64,000 bases of DNA from Arachis hypogaea (taxonomy: Eukaryota; Streptophyta; Magnoliopsida; Fabales; Fabaceae), in the NCBI RefSeq assembly GCF_003086295.3, contig NC_092045.1, forward strand, positions 91,278,693 to 91,342,692, written 5' to 3'. Under the pieces are notes generated by a model. The model worked only from the letters and a program-made list of their open reading frames with translations, did no database searches and had not been told where the DNA came from. Position numbers and translations under genes: made by a program. Positions 33,678 through 45,363 of the stretch are shown here, piece by piece (the stretch's first letter is position 1; each line of letters begins with the position of its first letter).

Positions 33678-33703
33678 TTGGGTTGCCTCCCAATAAGCGC
33701 TTC
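33678..33703 (-). promoter_or_regulatory. Conserved post-gag hairpin (element O)
   Basis: Same AAGCGCTTA plus TTGGGAGGCAACCCAA hairpin as in A, 41 nt after the gag-protease stop. Confidence 0.6.
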
Positions 33704-33743
33704 TTTAAGGTCAATAGCTTGATAGTGAGCTCTTTTCAGAGCT

Positions 33744-34860
33744 TCACAGATGCCCAGAGCATGATTGTGGCCTCCTAATACCAAACTTAGAATTTGAGTG
33801 TGGGGGTTCTGTCTGACTCTGTATTGAGAGAAGCTTTTCATGCTTCTTCTCCATGTTTACAGAAGAAGATCCTTGAGCCTTAAACATAAGGTAGTCTTCA
33901 TTCAATTGAAGGACTAACTCTCCTCTGTCCACATCAATCACAACCCTTGCTGTGGCTAGGAAGGGTCTTCCAAGGATGATGGATTCATCCTCATCCTTCC
34001 CAGTGTCTAGGATTATGAAATCAGCAGGGATGTAAAGGCCTTCAACCTTTACTAAGACATCCTTTACAAGTCCATAAGCATGTTTCTTTGATTTGTCTGC
34101 CATCTTCAGTGAGATTCTTACAGCTTGTACCTCAAAGATCCCTAGTTTCTCTATTATAGAGAGTAGCGTGAGGTTGATACTTGATCCTAGGTCACACAGA
34201 GCCTTTTCAAAGGTCATGGTGCCTATGGTGCAAGGTATCAAGAACCTTCCGGGATCCTCTTTCTTTTGAGGTAACTTCAGCTGAACCAATGCACTTAGTT
34301 CAGTGATGAGCAATGGAGGTTTATCCTCCCTAGTCTCATTACCAAATAATTTGGCATTCAGCTTCATGATTGCTCCTAGATATTGAGCAACTTGCTCTTC
34401 AGTAACATTTTCGTCCTCTTCAGAGGAAGAATATTTGTCAGAGCTCATGAATGGTAATAGTAAGTTCAGTGAAATCTCTATGGTCTCTAGATGAGCCTCA
34501 GATTCCTGTGGTTCCTTAATAGAGGACTTCTTGTAGTCCAGTGGAAGTCCCATGAGGTATTCCTTACTGTGAATCACATCCTCCTCCTCTTCTATAGGTT
34601 CGGCCATTTTGGTTGTATTAATGGCCTTGCACTCTCTTTTTGGATTCTTTTCTGTATTGCTTGGGAGAGTACTAGGAGGAGTTTCAGTAATTCTTTTACT
34701 CAGCTGACCCACTTGTGCCTCCAAATTTCTTATGGAGGACCGTGCCTCAGTCATGAGACTGAGGGTGGTCTTAGATAGATTAAAGACTATGTTTGCTAAG
34801 CTAGAGAGGATCTGCTCAGAATTCTCTGTCTGTTACTAAGAAGATGATGGGAAAGGCTTG
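33744..34860 (-). pseudogene. gag: gag-protease of element O, C-terminal part
   Basis: Linker and protease half of the gene interrupted by element B: CDLGSSINL active-site region, ILGRPFLATA, and a single NSKFG repeat at the C-terminus. The frame is continuous with 44222-45363 once B and one target duplication are removed. Confidence 0.85.
34856..34860. repeat. Target site duplication of element B, left copy (GCTTG)
   Basis: Pairs with TCTTG at 44217-44221 (4 of 5 bases). The uninterrupted site in A, near 26560, reads AAGGCTTGCTATTGC. Confidence 0.8.
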
Positions 34861-35239
34861 TGATGAGCGGATAATTTATACGCTCTTTAGTACTATTTTT
34901 ATATAGTTTTTAGTATGATTTAGTTAGTTTTTAGTATATTTTTATTAGTTTTTAAGCAAAATTCAAATTTCTGGACATTACTATGAGTTTGTGTGTTTTT
35001 CTATGATTTCAGGTATTTTCTGGCTGAAATTGAGAGACATGAGCAAAAATCTGATTCAGAGGCTGACAAAGGACTGCAGATGCTGTTGGATTCTGACCTC
35101 CCTGCACTCGAAGTGGATTTTCTGGAGCTAAAGAACTCCAAATGGCACGCTCTCAATTGCGTTAGAAAGTAGACATCCAGGGCTTTCCAGCAATATATAA
35201 TAGTCTATACTTTGCACGAGGTTTGAGGACATAAAATGG

Positions 35240-35345
35240 CATCAAAACGCCCACTCTCTGCCCCTTTTTTGGCGTCAAAATGCCAGAGCTGGCATAAAAG
35301 TTGGAGTTAAACGCCCAAACTGGCACCAAAGCTAGTGTTTAACTC
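35240..35345. repeat. Palindrome cluster in 5' LTR of element B
   Basis: Diverged copies such as GGCGTCAAAATGCC and GAGTTAAACGCC; weaker pairing than in the internal clusters. Confidence 0.75.
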
Positions 35346-35464
35346 TAAGGAAGACCTCTACACATGTAAAGCTCAATGCTCAGCCCAAGCACACACCAAG
35401 TGGGTCCGGAAGTGGATTTCTGCATCATTTACCTATTTTTGTAAACCCTAGTAGCTAGTTTCAT

Positions 35465-35472
35465 TATAAATA
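35465..35472 (+). promoter_or_regulatory. TATA box in U3 of element B
   Basis: TATAAATA about 350 bp upstream of conserved U5 blocks and downstream of the palindrome cluster; the same place in C reads TATAAATA (52905-52912). Likely the core promoter of the family. Confidence 0.55.
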
Positions 35473-36520
35473 GGACCTTTTACTATTGTATTTTCATCTT
35501 CAGATCATAGAGACATCCTGTACGCTATATTTTCACATTTGGGGAGGCTGGCCATTCGGCCATGCCTGGACCTTTACCAGTTATGTATTTTCAATGGTGG
35601 AGTTTCTACACACCATAGATTAAGGTGTGGAGCTCTGCTATTCCTCGAGTATTAATACAATTACTATTATTTTCTATTCAATTCAAGCTTATTCTTGTTT
35701 TAAGATATTCACTCGCACTTCATCCTGATGAATGTGATGATCCGTGACACTCATCATCATTCTCACCTATGAACGCGTGACTGACAACCACTTCCGTTCT
35801 ACTTAAGATTGAGCGTGTATCTCTTAGCTCCATTCCGAAAGATCGGAGTCTTCGTGGTATAAGCTAGAATTATTGGCGGCCATTCCTGAGATCCGGAAAG
35901 TCTAAACCTTGTCTGTGGTATTCCGAGTAGGATCTGGGAAGGGATGACTGTGACGAGCTTCAAACTCGCGAGTGTTGGGCGTAGTGACAGACGCAAAAGG
36001 ATCACTGGATTCTATTCCAACATGATCGAGAACTGATAGATGATTAGCCCTACGTAACCCGTAGTTGGACCATTGTCACTGAGAGGACGGGAAGTAGCCA
36101 TTGACAATGGTGATGCCCAACATACAACTTGCCATGGAAAGGAGTATGAAGGATTGGATGAAGGTAGTAGGAAAGCAGAGATTCAACAGGAACAAAACAT
36201 CTCTATGAACTTATCTGAAGTTCTCACCAATGAATTACATAGGTATCTCTATCTTTACTTTATGTTTTATTTATCTTTTTAATTATTAAAACTCCATAAC
36301 CATTTGAATATGCCTGACTGAGATTTACAAGGTGACCATAGCTTGCTTCAAGCCAACAATCTCCGTGGGATCGACCTTTACTCACGTAAGGTATTACTTG
36401 GACGACCTAGTGCACTTGCTGGTTAGTTGTGCAGAGTTGTGAAAAAAGTGCTGAGATTATGAACGCGCATACCAAGTTGAGCGCCATTATTAGAGATCGT
36501 AATTTCGTGCACCAAGTTTT

Positions 36521-36541
36521 TGGTGCCGTTGCCGGGGATTG
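36521..36541 (+). other. Primer binding site, tRNA-Asp (element B)
   Basis: TGGTGCCGTTGCCGGGGA, one C-to-T change from the exact tRNA-Asp complement, 6 nt after the LTR end. Confidence 0.85.
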
Positions 36542-37932
36542 TTCGAGTTTGGACAACTGACGGTTCATCTTGTTGCTCAGATTAGGTAGTTTTCTTCTTG
36601 TTTTAACCATTATTTTATTTTCAAAAAATTTTCAAAAATCTTTCAAAAATTTTTCTTCTTTTTTGTTTTTCCAAAATTATTTTCGAAAAAACCCAAAAAA
36701 ATTCATAAAATCATAAAAACTCAAAAATATTTCATGGTTCTTGTTTGAATCTAGGGCCAAATTTTAAGTTTGGTATCAATTGCATGATTTTAATTGTCTT
36801 GCAATTTTTGAAACACATCCATTGTGTTCTTGATGATCTTCAAGTCATTCTTGATGAATTGCCTTGTTTGATCTTCATGATTTATTGATTTGCACTGCAT
36901 GATGTTCTACATATGCATTCTTGCATTCATATGGCCCAAACATGAGAAAGTTCTAAGTTTGGTGTCCTCCATGCTTTCTTTCATTAAGAAAACTGAGTTC
37001 TTGATGTTCATCTTGATCTTCAAGATTGTTCTTGGTGTTCATCTTGACGTTCATAACGTTCTTGCATATATCTTGTGTTTTAATCCAAGAATTATATGTT
37101 TTGACTCATTTTGTTGTTTTTCAAAATTGAAAACATATCTTCTTGAATAAAGGACTTAGCAAAATGAATATCCAAAAACATAAAGCAGAGAAATTACAGA
37201 GAAAAAGCTGGGCGTTCAAAACGCCCAGTGAAGACCCTGGCTGGGCGTTTAAATGCCCAAACCATGCAGCAATTGGGCGTTAAACGTCTAAAACATGCAT
37301 CTCCTCGGCGTTTAATGCCAGGATGACACAAGGAGAGGAATTTTATTCTCAAATCAAATCTTTTTTAAATCTTCATATTTTTTTCAAAATAAAATCTTTT
37401 TCAAATAAAATATTTTCAATCATATCTTTTTCAAAGTCATATCTTTTCAAACATATCTTTTTCAAAAATTAAATCTTTTTAATTTCCTTTTCAAATCTTT
37501 TTCAAAATAAATTTCAATCATATCTCTTCAAACATATTTTTTTCAAATCATATCTTTTTCAAAATCAAGTTCAAAATCTTTTCTAACTTCTTATCTTCTC
37601 AAAATTGATTTTCAAATTTTTTTCAACAAACTAATTGACATTTTGTTTGTTTTACTATTTCTTATCTTTTTCAAAACCACAACCAATTTTTCAAAAATTT
37701 ATTTTAAATTTTATTCTTTTTATTTTCGAAAATTTTCCCCCTCTCTTATCTTTTTCTATTTAAACATTAACATCTCTCCTTATTTGTCAATTCGAACTCT
37801 ATCTCTCTTTGTGAGTTCGAATTCTTCCTTACGTAGCTCATCCTTCCATCCTTGTTTTCTTCTGACACCTCAAGAAATCTCTATACTGTGACATAGAGGA
37901 TTCCATATTTTCTTTGTTCTCTTCTCTTTCAT
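36542..37932 (+). other. 5' untranslated leader of element B
   Basis: Noncoding leader with TAAGTTTGGTRT motifs near 36768 and 36953, a palindrome cluster at 37205-37325, and a TCTTTTTCAAA-rich stretch before gag, mirroring the AAAAAGAT-rich leader of A. Confidence 0.8.
37205..37325. repeat. Palindrome cluster in the leader of element B
   Basis: Four copies, e.g. GGGCGTTCAAAACGCCC, GGGCGTTTAAATGCCC and GGGCGTTAAACGTC. Confidence 0.85.
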
Positions 37933-40244
37933 ATGAGCAGGAACAAAGATAAAGGCATACTTGTTGAAGCTGATCCTGAACCTGAAAGGACTCTGAAGAG
38001 GAAGCTAAGAGCAGCTAAAGCAAAAAACTCTGAAGAAGACCTCACTGAAATTTTTGAAAAGGAAGCAGCAAAAGAAACAATTATGGCCAAACCAAACAAC
38101 AATGCAAGGAAGATGCTTGGTGATTTTACTACACCAACTTCCAACTTATATGGAAGAAGCATCTCAATCCCTGCCATATGAGCAAAAAATTTTGAGCTAA
38201 AACCTCAATCAGTTTCTCTACTGCAACAGAACTGCAAGTTTCATGGACTTCTATTAGAAGACCCTTATCAATTTTTAACTGAGTTCTTGCAGATCTATGA
38301 TACTGTTAAGACCAATGGAGTTGATCCTGAAGTCTACAAGCTTATGCTTTTCCCTTTTGCTGTAGGAGACAGAGCTAGAACATAGTTGGACTCACAACCC
38401 AGAGATAGCCTGGACTCTTGGGATAAGTTGGTCACAGCTTTCTTAGCCAAGTTCTTTCCTCCTTAAAAGCTGAGCAAGCTTAGAGTAGATGTTCAAACTT
38501 TCAGGCAAAAAGATGGTGAGTCCCTCTATGAAGCTTGGGAAAGATACAGGCAGCTGACCAAAAAGTGTCTTTCTGACATGCTTTCAGAATGGACCACATT
38601 AGATATATTCGATGATGGTCTATCTGAATTTTCCAAGATGTCACTGGACCACGCTGCAGGTGGATCCATTCACCTAAAGAAAATGCCTGCAGAAGCTCAG
38701 GAACTTATTGAAATGGTTGCAAATAACCAGTTCATGTATACCTCTGAGAGGAATCCTGTGAGTAATGGGACGCCTCAAAAGAGAGGAGTTCTTGAAATTG
38801 ATGCTCTGAATGCCATACTGGCTCAGAACAAAATATTAACCCAACAAGTTAATAGGATCTCTCAGTGTCTGAATGGATTGCAAAATACATCCAACGGTAC
38901 CTAAGAAGCATCTTCTGAAGAAGAAGCTTATGATCCTGAGAACCCTGCAATGGCAGAGGTGAATTACATAGGTGAAGCCTTTGGCAACACCTATAATCCT
39001 TCATGGAAAAATCATCCAATTTTTTCATGGAAGGATCAACAGAAGCAAGGCTTCAATAATAATAATGGTGGAAGAAACAGGTTTAGCAATAGCAAACCTT
39101 TCCTATCATTATCTCAGCAACAGACAGAGCATTCTGAGCAGAATCCTTCTAGCTTAGCAAACATAGTCTCTGATCTATATAAGGCCACTCTTAGTTTTAT
39201 GACTGAAACAAGATCCTGCATTAGAAATTTTGAGGCACAAGTGGGCCAGCTGAGTAAAAGGGTTACTGAAACTCCTCCTAGCACTCTCCCAAGCAATACA
39301 AAAGAGAATCCCAAAGGAGAGTGCAAGGCCATTGATATAATCAACATGGCCGAAACCTTAGAAGAGGAGGAGGACGTGAATCTCAATGAGGAAGACCTCA
39401 TGGAACGTCCAATGGTCAGTACGGAATCCCCTAATGAAGAACCAAAGGAATCTGAGGCTCATACAGAGACCATAAAGATTCCCTTGGACCTGCTTTTACC
39501 ATTCATGAGCTCTAATGACTATTCATCTTCTGAAGAGGATGAAGTCATTGTTGAAAGGGCAAGTTGCCCAATATTTAGAAGCAATCATGAAGCTGAATGC
39601 CAAGCTGTTTGGTAATGAGACTTGGGATGAAGAGCCTCCCTTGCTCACCAATGAACTGAATACATTGGTTCAGCAAAATTTACCTCAAAAGAAACAGGAT
39701 CCTCGTAAATTCTTAATACCCTGTACCATAGGCACCATGACCTTTGAAAAAGCTCTGTGTGACCTGGGGTCAGGGATAAACATGATGCCACTCTCTGTAA
39801 TGGAGAGACTGGGAATCTATGAGGTACAGGCTGCCAAATTCTCATTGGAGATGGCAGATAAATATATGAAAAAAGGCTTATGGACTAGTAGAGGACGTGC
39901 TAGTAAAGGTTGAAGGCCTTTACTTCCCTGCTGATTTCATAATCCTAGACACTAGGAGGGATGAGGATGAATCCATCATCCTTGGAAGACCCTTCCTAGC
40001 CACAGCAAGAGCTATGATTGATGTTGACAGAGGAGAGTTGATCCATCATGTGAATGAAGAATGCCTTGTAGTAAAGACTCAAAGTTCTCCATCTGTAACC
40101 ATGGGGAGTAAGCATGAAGAGCTTCTCCCAATACAGAGTCAAACAAAGCCCTCACATTCAAACTCAATGTTTGGTGTTGGGAGGCCACAGCCAAACTCTA
40201 AGTTTGGTATTGAAAGATCTCAACCATACACTAAACATCTGTGA
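37933..40244 (+). pseudogene. gag: gag-protease pseudogene of element B
   Basis: ATG 37933 (MSRNKDKGILVEADPEPERT, like A). In-frame stops interrupt it from about 38179 to 38577 and at 38902; frameshifts lie near 39560 and 39890. Capsid landmarks CLSDMLSEW, the protease CDLGSGIN and ILGRPFLATARAMIDVD remain. The C-terminus keeps two NSKFG-like repeats. Not functional. Confidence 0.9.
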
Positions 40245-40283
40245 GACTCCATGAGAGCTCACTGTCAAGCTATTGACATTAAA

Positions 40284-40310
40284 GAAGCGCTTATTGGGAG
40301 GCAACCCAAT
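40284..40310 (+). promoter_or_regulatory. Conserved post-gag hairpin (element B)
   Basis: GAAGCGCTTA then TTGGGAGGCAACCCAA, 40 nt after the stop, as in A. Confidence 0.6.
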
Positions 40311-41029
40311 TTTATTTTAATTTTATCTATATTATTTTGTTTTCTTTTAGGTTGACGATCATGTGAAGTCACAAAGACAATTACAAATATAAAGAAAAAA
40401 AATTAAAAAACAGCATTGAAAACAGCACACCCTGGAAGAAGGACTTACTGGTGTTTAAATGCCAGTAAGGGTAGCATAATGGGCATTTAAACGCCCAATC
40501 TAGCACTTTTCTGGGCGTTTAAACGCCAGAATAGGGCACCAAATTGGCGTTTAAATGCCAAAATAGAGCAACAAACTGGAGTTCAGACGCCAGAATAGGA
40601 AGAAAAACTGGCGTTTAAACGCCAGAACAGGATAGCAAACTGGCGTTTAAACGCCAGGATTGCACTCTAAGGAGTTTTGAACGCCCAATTGGAGCAGGGA
40701 TGAGAATTCCTTAACCCCTCAGGATCTGTGGACCCCACAAGATCCCCACCAACCTCAACTCACTCTCTCTCATCACCTCCATATCTCTTCCCTAAATACC
40801 CTTCACCAATCACTTCCTTAACGCTTCCCCAAAAACCCCCACCCACCTTCAAGAGTCAAAACCATTTCCCTTCCAAACCTTTCGGCCACTCTCCTTCCCT
40901 TTTCCTATAATACCCATCTTCACTCCTTCATTTTCACACATCATACACACCTTCCCCTCCCCTTGGCCAAACCCTATACACCCTCCATCTCCTCCATTTT
41001 CTTCTTCTTCTACACCTTTCTTTCTTCTT
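40311..41029 (+). other. Region between gag-protease and ORF2 of element B
   Basis: Noncoding; palindromes at 40445-40690, then a C-rich, CACC-rich stretch to 41020 homologous to A and O. The 60-residue open frame at 40728-40910 is low complexity. Confidence 0.7.
40445..40690. repeat. Palindrome cluster between gag-protease and ORF2 of element B
   Basis: Eight to nine copies, the largest cluster here: forms GGCGTTTAAACGCC, GGCGTTTAAATGCC and GGGCATTTAAACGCCC. Spacers are about 18-25 bp. Confidence 0.9.
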
Positions 41030-41067
41030 TTGCTCGGGGACGAGCAAATATTTTAAGTTTAGTGTGG
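41030..41067 (+). promoter_or_regulatory. Hairpin plus TTAAGTTTAGTGTGG module upstream of ORF2 (element B)
   Basis: TTGCTCGGGGACGAGCAA, 7-bp stem with a GGGA loop, followed by ATATTTTAAGTTTAGTGTGG. Confidence 0.75.
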
Positions 41068-41102
41068 TAAAAGCATTTCTTTTTATTTTTTCATAACCAT
41101 TT

Positions 41103-41463
41103 ATGGCACCTAAGGCCGGAGAAACCTCTAGAAAGAGAAAATGGAAGGCAAAAGCTTCCACCTCCGAGTTATGGAAGATGGAGAGATTCATCTCAAGGGT
41201 CCATAGCTCAGTAGTAGAGTATTTGATTGCACATCAAGAGAGCCCACTCATGGACCTCAACAAGAGCATGAGGAATTCCTTCATCAAGAAATCCCTGAGA
41301 TACCTCAGGGGATATATTTTTCTCCACACAACTATTGGGAGCAACTAAGGATAGGAGCACCAAAATCACTAGGGATGGAGCAACAAAGGCAAGGAAGAGA
41401 CATAGAGGAGCTCAAGAGCACCATTGGTTCTTTAAGAGGAGGAAGACGCCACCCTCACTAAGG
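41103..41463 (+). pseudogene. Collapsed ORF2 of element B
   Basis: Start (MAPKAGETSRKRKWKAK) and end are homologous to ORF2 of A and O, but about 750 bp of the middle is gone. At the junction the sequence GGGTCCATAGCTCAGTAG onward is not from ORF2 but resembles tRNA-Cys. Downstream homology to the EIPEIPQG region is out of frame and a further stretch is missing before the C-terminal RQGRDIEELKS part. Confidence 0.85.
41197..41240 (+). pseudogene. 5' half of a tRNA-Cys(GCA) embedded in ORF2 of element B
   Basis: About 44 nt matching the plant tRNA-Cys(GCA) 5' half with four differences by my reading: acceptor strand GGGTCCA, TA, D-arm GCTC-AGTAGTA-GAGT, A/T, anticodon stem TTGAT..ATCAA with loop holding GCA, then GAG. 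The variable loop, T-arm and 3' acceptor are missing. It cannot make a tRNA. The match is from memory of the tRNA sequence. It replaces the deleted centre of ORF2. Confidence 0.65.
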
Positions 41464-42548
41464 TGGACTCATTCCTTAATCTCCTTGTCTATTTATTTTT
41501 CTATTTTCATCTTTATGCTGTATGTTCTATCTATGTTTGTGTCTTCACTACATGATCATTATTGTCTAGTGTCTATGTCTTAACGCTATGAATAACTCCA
41601 TGAATCCTTCACCTCTCTTAAATGAAAAATGTGCTTAATTGCAAAAGAACAAGAAGTACTTGGATTTCAAATTTTATCTTGAAACTAGTTTAATTATTTT
41701 GATGTGGTGGCAATACTTTTTGTTCTCTGAATGAATGCTTGAACAGTGCATATTTTTTATCTTGTTGTTTACGAATGTTAAAGTTGTTGGCTCTTGAAAG
41801 AATGATGAACAAAGAGAAATGTTATTGATAATCTAAAAAATTATGAAATTGATTCTTGAAGCAAGAAAAAGCAGTGAATGAGAAAGCTTGCGAAAAAAAA
41901 AGAGAAAAGAGAAAAAAATGGCAAAAAAAAAAGAGAGAAAAGAAAAAGAAAAAGCAAGCAGAAAAAGCCAATAGCCCTTTAAACCAAAAGGCAAGGGTAA
42001 AAAGGATCCAAGGCTTTGAGCATTAGTGGGTAGGAGGGCCTAAAGGAATAAAATCCAGGCCTAAGCGGCTAAATCAAGCTGTCCCTAACCATGTGCTTGT
42101 GTCATGAAGGTCCAAGTGAAAATCTTGAGACTGAGTGGTTAAAGTCATGATCCAAAGCAAAAGAGTGTGCCTAAGAACCCTGGACACCTCTGACTGGGGA
42201 CTTTAGCAAAGCTGAGTCACAATCTGAAAGGTTCACCCAGTTATGTGTCTGTGGCATTTATGTATCCGGTGGTAATACTGGAAAACAAAGTGCTTAGGGT
42301 CACGGCCAAGACTCATAAATTAGTTGTGTTCAAGAATCAACACACTAAACTATGGGAATCAATAACACTATCTAAAATTCTAAGTTCCTATAGATGCCAA
42401 TCATTCTGAATTTCAAAGAAAAAAGTGAGATGCCAAAACTGTTCAGAAGCAAAAAGCTACAAGCCCCGCTCATCTAATTAGGACTAAGTTTCATTGATAC
42501 TGTGGGATTCATTGTATATTCTCTTCTTTTTATCCTATTTTGTTTTCA
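41464..42548 (+). other. 3' untranslated region of element B
   Basis: Noncoding, homologous to A and O. Contains an AG-rich tract at about 41890-41965 and, near 42108, the intact CACAA-type target used by element A in element O. Confidence 0.8.
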
Positions 42549-42586
42549 GTTGCTTGGGGACAAGCAACAATTTAAGTTTGGTGTTG
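42549..42586 (+). promoter_or_regulatory. Pre-LTR hairpin plus TTAAGTTTGGTGTTG module (element B)
   Basis: GTTGCTTGGGGACAAGCAAC then AATTTAAGTTTGGTGTTG directly joined to the 3' LTR. Confidence 0.75.
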
Positions 42587-44216
42587 TGATGAGCGGATAA
42601 TTTATACACTTTTTGGCACTATTTTTATATAGTTTTTAGTATGATTTAGTTAGTTTTTAGTAGATTTTTATTAGTTTTTAAGAAAAATTCACATTTCTGG
42701 ACTTTACTATGAGTTTGTGTGTTTTTCTGTGATTTCAGGTAATTTCTGGCTGAAATTGAGGGACCTGAGCAAAAATCTGATTCAGAGGCTAACAAAGGAC
42801 TGCATATGCTGTTGGATTCTGACCTCCCTGCACTCGAAGTACATTTTCTGGCACGCTCTTAACTGCATTGGAAAGTAGACATCTAGGGCTTTCCAGCAAT
42901 ATATAATTGTCCATACTTTGCATGAGTTTTGACGATGTAAAATGGCGTCAAAACGCCAGATCTCTACCCTTTTTGGCGATAAAATTCCAGAGCTGGCATA
43001 AAAGTTGGAAATAAACGCCCAAACTGGCACCAAAGCTAGTGTTTAATTCCAAGGAAAACTTCTACACGTGTAAAGCTCAATGCTCAGCCCAAGCACACAC
43101 CAAGTGGTCCCGGAAGTGGATTTCTGCATCATTTACCTATTTCTGTAAACCCTAGTAGCTAGTTTCATTATAATTAGGACTTTTTACTATTGTATTTTCA
43201 TCTTCGGATCATAGAAACATCCTGTATGCTATATTTTCACATTTGAAGATCTGGCCATTCGGCCATGCCTGGACCTTTACCACTTATGTATTTTCAACGG
43301 TCGAGTTTCTACACACCATAGATTAAGGTGTGGAGCTCTGCTGTTCTTCGAGCATTAATGCAATTACTATTATTTTCTATTCAATTCAAGCTTATTCTTG
43401 TTCTAAGATATTCACTCACACTTCAACCTGATGAATGTGATGATCCGTGACACTCATCATCATTCTCTCCTATGAACGCGTGACTGATAACCACTTTCGT
43501 TCTACTTAAGATTGAGCATGTATCTCTTAGCCTCCATTCTGAAAGATCGGAGTCTTCATGGTATAAGCTAGAATTATTGTGGCCATTCCTGAGATTTGGA
43601 AAGTCTAAACCTTGTCTGTGGTATTCCGAGTAGGATCTGGGAAGGGATGACTGTGACGAGCTTCAAACTCGCGATGTTTGGCGTAGTGACAGACGCAAAA
43701 GGATCACTGGATTCTATTCCAACATGATCGAGAACCAACAGATGATTAGCCCTACGTAACCCGTAGTTAGACCATTTTCACTGAGAGGACGGGAAGTAGC
43801 CATTGACAACGGTGATGCCCAACATACAGCTTGCCATGGAAAGGAGTATGAAGGATTGGATGAAGGCAGTAGGAAAGCAGAGATTCAACAGGAACAAAGC
43901 ATCTCTATGCACTTATCTGAAATTCTCACCAATGAATTACATAAGTATCTCTATCTTTACTTTATGTTTTATTTATCTTTTTAATTATTAAAACTCCATA
44001 ACCATTTGAATCCGCCTGACTGAGATTTACAAGGTGACCATAGCTTGCTTCAAGCCGACAATCTCCGTGGGATTGACCCTTACTCACGTAAGGTATTACT
44101 TGGATGACCCAGTGCACTTGCTGGTTAGCTGTGCGGAGTTGTAAAGAAAGTGCTGAGATTATGAACGCACATACCAAGTTGAGCGCCATTGTTAGAGATC
44201 GCAATTTCGTGCACCA
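42587..44216 (+). repeat. 3' LTR of element B, 1630 bp
   Basis: TGATGAGCGGATAATTTATA to CGTGCACCA. About 24 bp shorter than the 5' copy, mainly a deletion near 42850. TATA region reads TTATAATTAGG (mutated). Confidence 0.95.
42940..43040. repeat. Palindrome cluster in 3' LTR of element B
   Basis: Same positions as 35240-35345, more decayed. Confidence 0.7.
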
Positions 44217-44221
44217 TCTTG
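44217..44221. repeat. Target site duplication of element B, right copy (TCTTG)
   Basis: One base differs from GCTTG at 34856-34860; the sequence that follows, CTATTGCCAAACCTG, continues the gag gene of O. Confidence 0.8.
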
Positions 44222-45363
44222 CTATTGCCAAACCTGTTTCTCCCACCATTATTGTTATTGAAGCCTTGGTGAGGCTTCTGTGGATCCTTCCATGAGAAAT
44301 TTGGGTGATTCCTCCATGAAGGATTATAGGTGTTTCCATAGGATTCTCCAATGTAATTCACCTCTTCCATTGCAGGATTCTCAGGGTCATAAGCTTCTCC
44401 TTCAGAGGAGGCGTCTGTAGCTTGCAATCTAGTCAGACTCTGAGAAATCATATTGACTTGTTGAGTCAATATTTTGTTCTGAGCCAATATGGCATTCAGA
44501 GTATCAACCTCAAGAACTCCTTTCTTCTGATTCATCCCATTATTCATAGGATTTCTTTCAGAAATGTACATGAACTGGTTATTTGCAACCATCTCAATGA
44601 GTTCCTGGGCTTCTGCAGGCATTTTCAGATGAAGAGAGCCACCAGCAGAATGGTCTAATGACATCTTGGATAACTCAAACAGACCATCATAGAATATACA
44701 TATGATGCTCTATTCTGGAAACATGTCAGAAGGACACCTTTTGGTTAATTATTTGTATCTTTCCCAATCTTCATAGAGGGATTCACCTTCCTTCTGTCTG
44801 AAGGTTTGGACGTCCACTCTGAGCTTACTCATTTTTTGAGGTGGAAAGAATTTGGTCAAGAAAGCATTGACCAACTTGTCCCAAGAGTTCAGGCTTTCTC
44901 TAGGTTATGAGTCCAACCATGTCCTAGCTCTGTCTCTCACAGCAAAAGGGAAAAGCATAAGTCTGTAGACCTCGGGATCAACCCCATTGGTCTTAACAGT
45001 ATCACAAATCTGCAAAAATTCAGATAAGAACTGATAAGGATCTTCTGATGAAAGTCCATGAAACTTGCAGTTCTGCTACATTAGAGAAACTAATTGAGGC
45101 TTAAGCTCAAAGTTGTTTGCTCCAATGGCAGGAATTGAGATGCTTCTTCCATAGAAGTTGGAAGTTGGTGCAGCATAGTCACCAAGCATCTTCCTTGCAT
45201 TGTTGTTATTATTTTTGGCTGCCATGTCTTTTTCTTTTTCAAAAATTTCTGTTAGGTCCTCTCCAGAGAGTTGTGCTTTAGCTTCTCTTAGCTTCCTCTT
45301 CAGAGTCCTTTCAGGTTCAAGATCGGCTTCAACAAGAATATCCTTATCCTTGTTCCTGCTCAT
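44222..45363 (-). pseudogene. gag: gag-protease of element O, N-terminal part
   Basis: ATG 45363 (MSRNKDKDILVEAD). The frame ends at a TAG at 45076 (Gln in A) and reopens later, with further stops until 44664; the block to 44222 keeps NNNNGGRNRF before B interrupts it. Same frame as 33744-34860 after the insertion is removed. Confidence 0.85.

Larger units (their letters stand above)
34861..36514 (+). repeat. 5' LTR of element B, 1654 bp
   Basis: Starts TGATGAGCGGATAATTTATA, ends CGTGCACCA. TATA box at 35465-35472, palindromes at 35240-35345, a GGCCATTCGGCCATG inverted repeat near 35550, and a U5 primer-site-like block at 36470-36500. Confidence 0.95.
34861..44216 (+). mobile_element. Element B: non-autonomous Ty3-gypsy element, 9.36 kb
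   Basis: Plus-strand order: 5' LTR 34861-36514, primer site 36521-36541, leader with palindromes, broken gag-protease 37933-40244, post-gag hairpin, palindromes, hairpin module, collapsed ORF2, 3' region, hairpin module 42549-42586, 3' LTR 42587-44216. In the first 210 bp the LTRs differ by about 6%, so B is older than A. It is inserted in the gag gene of O in opposite orientation. No RT or integrase. Confidence 0.95.

Noticed and set aside
41103..41348. Possible short host gene in element B
   Set aside because: It is ORF2 with a central deletion and a tRNA-derived insert.
42587..44216. Solo LTR
   Set aside because: It has an internal region on its left ending in the pre-LTR module and shares target duplication with 34856-34860, so it is the 3' LTR of element B.
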